A stretch of 64,000 bases of DNA from Hyperoodon ampullatus. Its lineage: Eukaryota; Chordata; Mammalia; Artiodactyla; Ziphiidae. Below are positions 62,225 through 64,000 of the stretch, one piece after another. The notes beneath the pieces are model-generated. The model was not told the origin of the DNA and did not search any database. It saw nothing but the letters and a program-made list of their open reading frames with translations. Location of the stretch: contig CATKHW010000281.1 in the NCBI GenBank assembly GCA_949752795.1, forward strand, positions 992,001 through 1,056,000. The letters run 5' to 3'. Made by a program: the position numbers and the translations under genes. The stretch's first letter is position 1; each line of letters opens with the position of its first letter.

Positions 62225-63963
62225 CTTGGCCAAAAAGGGCGTATGCGTTTTCTCCTGAATATATTCAGGAGAAAACGCATACGCCCTTTTTAGCCAAGCA
62301 AGCAAGCGGGCAATGCAAATCTGCACTACAAAGAAGTATCACTTCCCACCGGTCAAAAGGGACATCCACAAAATGTGTAAGAACAAGAAAGGCAAGACAG
62401 GCCCTGGAGAACAGGGAGCCTTGTTATGCTGATGGGCGGGATGTAAATTGCCAACTGCCTCTCTGGAGGAGTGCATTCTGTTCCCTAAAACAAGTAAAGA
62501 ACAGAGCTACAGAGCCAAGGGCACTACCAGTCTAGGGAATATACCTTGGGAAAACTGAAAATCAATAAGACAGAGCCACCCCAAAATTTAGGGCTGCACT
62601 GCATACAAGGACCTCAACTTGGATACACCTTAAGTATCCCAGAAAATATAAACATGGTTCAAAAAATTGTGGTACTTACGTACGATGGAATATCCCTCAG
62701 CCATGAAATCAATGTCATAAGACCAGTAGCAGCAAAATGGGTGGATTCAGGTACGATGATTCTAAGTGAAATAAGTCACACAGAAAAAGAAACTTATCAT
62801 AAGATATCACTTATGAAGATCCTGTAAACATGGCTACACTTGAACTGAGTTAGGAAAGAGAACAGTGTCTCACATTTAGAAAACACTCTTATACCTGCTT
62901 AAGGGGGAAGGAGAGGTGGGGTGATGCATAAAACCAGAGTTTGATATAAGCACAGGTACCGTTCCAAAAACCAACTATGGAATAGACAAGACCTACACCG
63001 TCCTCAGTGAAAGGGACTCAAAACCCCATATTTCCCGCAGAGGAAAATATCTGACTAGTAAGAATCTTAAAACCTATGTATTGATATGTCTCCGTAAGGG
63101 AATCAAGTGTGTCTAGACTGGCATAAACATGGCAGCGAGAATCAGCTCAAACCCACTATAAAAAGGAATTTCAAAAACAAAACAAAAAAACTGGGAAATT
63201 CTTTACAATTCCTTCAGGGTCTCTGATGAAAGCTGGAATGACCCTATCTACAACGACAGCTGGATGTGGCATAAGGAGGGACACTTGGGACTGAGACGAT
63301 TGGTGAGATTGGGTGAGCAAATGCAGACCCTTTAAAGCAATAATGCATGGCACCCATTCCATGGGTCCGAACTCTCCAGGTTGAAGGGAATATTACTACA
63401 GCTATAACATGTGCGGGAAACCTAGAGAACGGACACACTGTGAATACGAAAGGTTTCTAAAACTCAACGAGTAGTCCCTCTCCTGGTGCTCCGGTTTGAC
63501 TTTCCGTCTGCTTTACTATCAACCTCCCAACTTGGAGAGACAGCCCCTTTAACCTCTTGGTTCGCACAGGTTGCCAATTTGGCAGAGGATGAAAGGGAAG
63601 AGAGAGAACCAATGAGAGAGTAGCTGTTAGGCATTTGGACGGGCACATATCACTGTAATTTCCCGGCAGGAAGAAGAATTAACCAAATTCTCAGCCACCC
63701 ACCGGGAACCAGTATAGGTCCTGAACCAAAATTTTGGACTTGCGGTCAGCTCACCAAAAACGAGTTGAAAAATGGAGCTCAGGGGCACAGCAATTCACAA
63801 ACTGGCCGAGTAATAAAGGACAACTATCTTCCAAAAATCTGTTGAGGGAAGGCAACGAGGCGGACTTGAAAGCGAGGCAGCATAGCAGGAAACAGATTAC
63901 AAGAGGTACGTTGGAATCGCCTTTAAAGCACAGGAAGAGGGGCACAACTTCGACAATGATGCA
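62225..63963 (+). repeat. Satellite unit R4
   Basis: Palindrome 62225-62298 with the same TAGCCAAG mismatch as R3, so R3 and R4 are closest relatives. Otherwise nearly identical to R2 and R3. Confidence 0.94.
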
Positions 63964-64000
63964 CTTGGCCAAAAAGGGCGTATGTGTTTTCTCCTGAATA
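63964..64000 (+). repeat. Partial unit at window end
   Basis: The left palindrome arm only (37 bases), with one change (GTATGTG). The window ends exactly at the palindrome centre. Confidence 0.92.

Larger units (their letters stand above)
57162..64000 (+). repeat. Right young macrosatellite array
   Basis: Just under four units of one very homogeneous subfamily, palindromes exactly 1739 apart (57008, 58747, 60486, 62225, 63964). Only scattered single-base differences separate the units, far fewer than between units of the left array. The array continues past the window edge. Confidence 0.95.

Noticed and set aside
1..64000. Identity with the common cetacean satellite (reported unit near 1.7 kb)
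   Set aside because: The unit length and lineage hint are compatible, but I cannot compare sequences here. Aligning a unit with published cetacean satellite entries would decide it.
1..64000. tRNA, rRNA or other structured RNA genes
   Set aside because: No tRNA-like or rRNA-like sequence was recognised. The palindrome hairpin is the only strong structure and there is no evidence that it is transcribed.

Overview
The window looks like mammalian heterochromatic or satellite-rich DNA, not a gene-bearing region. I find no intact protein-coding gene, rRNA or tRNA. Recognisable pieces are LINE-1 (L1) 3' ends, a decayed class I endogenous retrovirus and long tandem arrays. The L1 tail near 23.8-23.97 kb reads like cetartiodactyl L1 3' UTRs (whale, ruminant, pig, camel), so Cetartiodactyla is the best guess. 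That is recognition from memory, not a database result.

Layout: (1) 1-19986 is an array of 11 full and 2 partial copies of a ~1739-bp macrosatellite unit. (2) 19987-~24194 is a non-satellite island: GC-rich sequence, a three-copy 66-71 bp repeat, broken retroviral pol, a possible 3' LTR and an independent L1 tail. (3) ~24195-28451 holds old, strongly diverged units of the same satellite. (4) 28452-35375 is a 6.9-kb minisatellite of 24/25-bp repeats with higher-order organisation; it sits in the middle of one satellite unit in place of ~400 bp. (5) 35376-~42476 has further units that become progressively more like the array consensus. (6) ~42477-57161 is a second copy of everything from ~27233, offset by exactly 15244 bp, with roughly thirty substitutions and no net length change. 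(7) ~57162-64000 is a very homogeneous young array that runs off the window.

The satellite unit is a composite. About 940 bp is the 3' end of an L1 (ORF2 C-terminal coding region, 3' UTR, A-rich tail) and about 800 bp is sequence I do not recognise. At the 5' edge of the L1 part lies a 74-bp inverted repeat with no spacer. It is perfect in several young units and decayed in the oldest, and its centre falls inside L1-derived sequence, which suggests a fold-back event during L1 reverse transcription. Unit boundaries below are set at the first base of this palindrome.

The many 60-160 codon open frames are by-products of these repeats. The most interesting points are the per-unit palindrome and its likely origin, the minisatellite captured inside a satellite unit, and the 15.2-kb tandem duplication whose boundary falls at matching phases of an old and a young unit. 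The duplication could be biological or an assembly or haplotype artefact.
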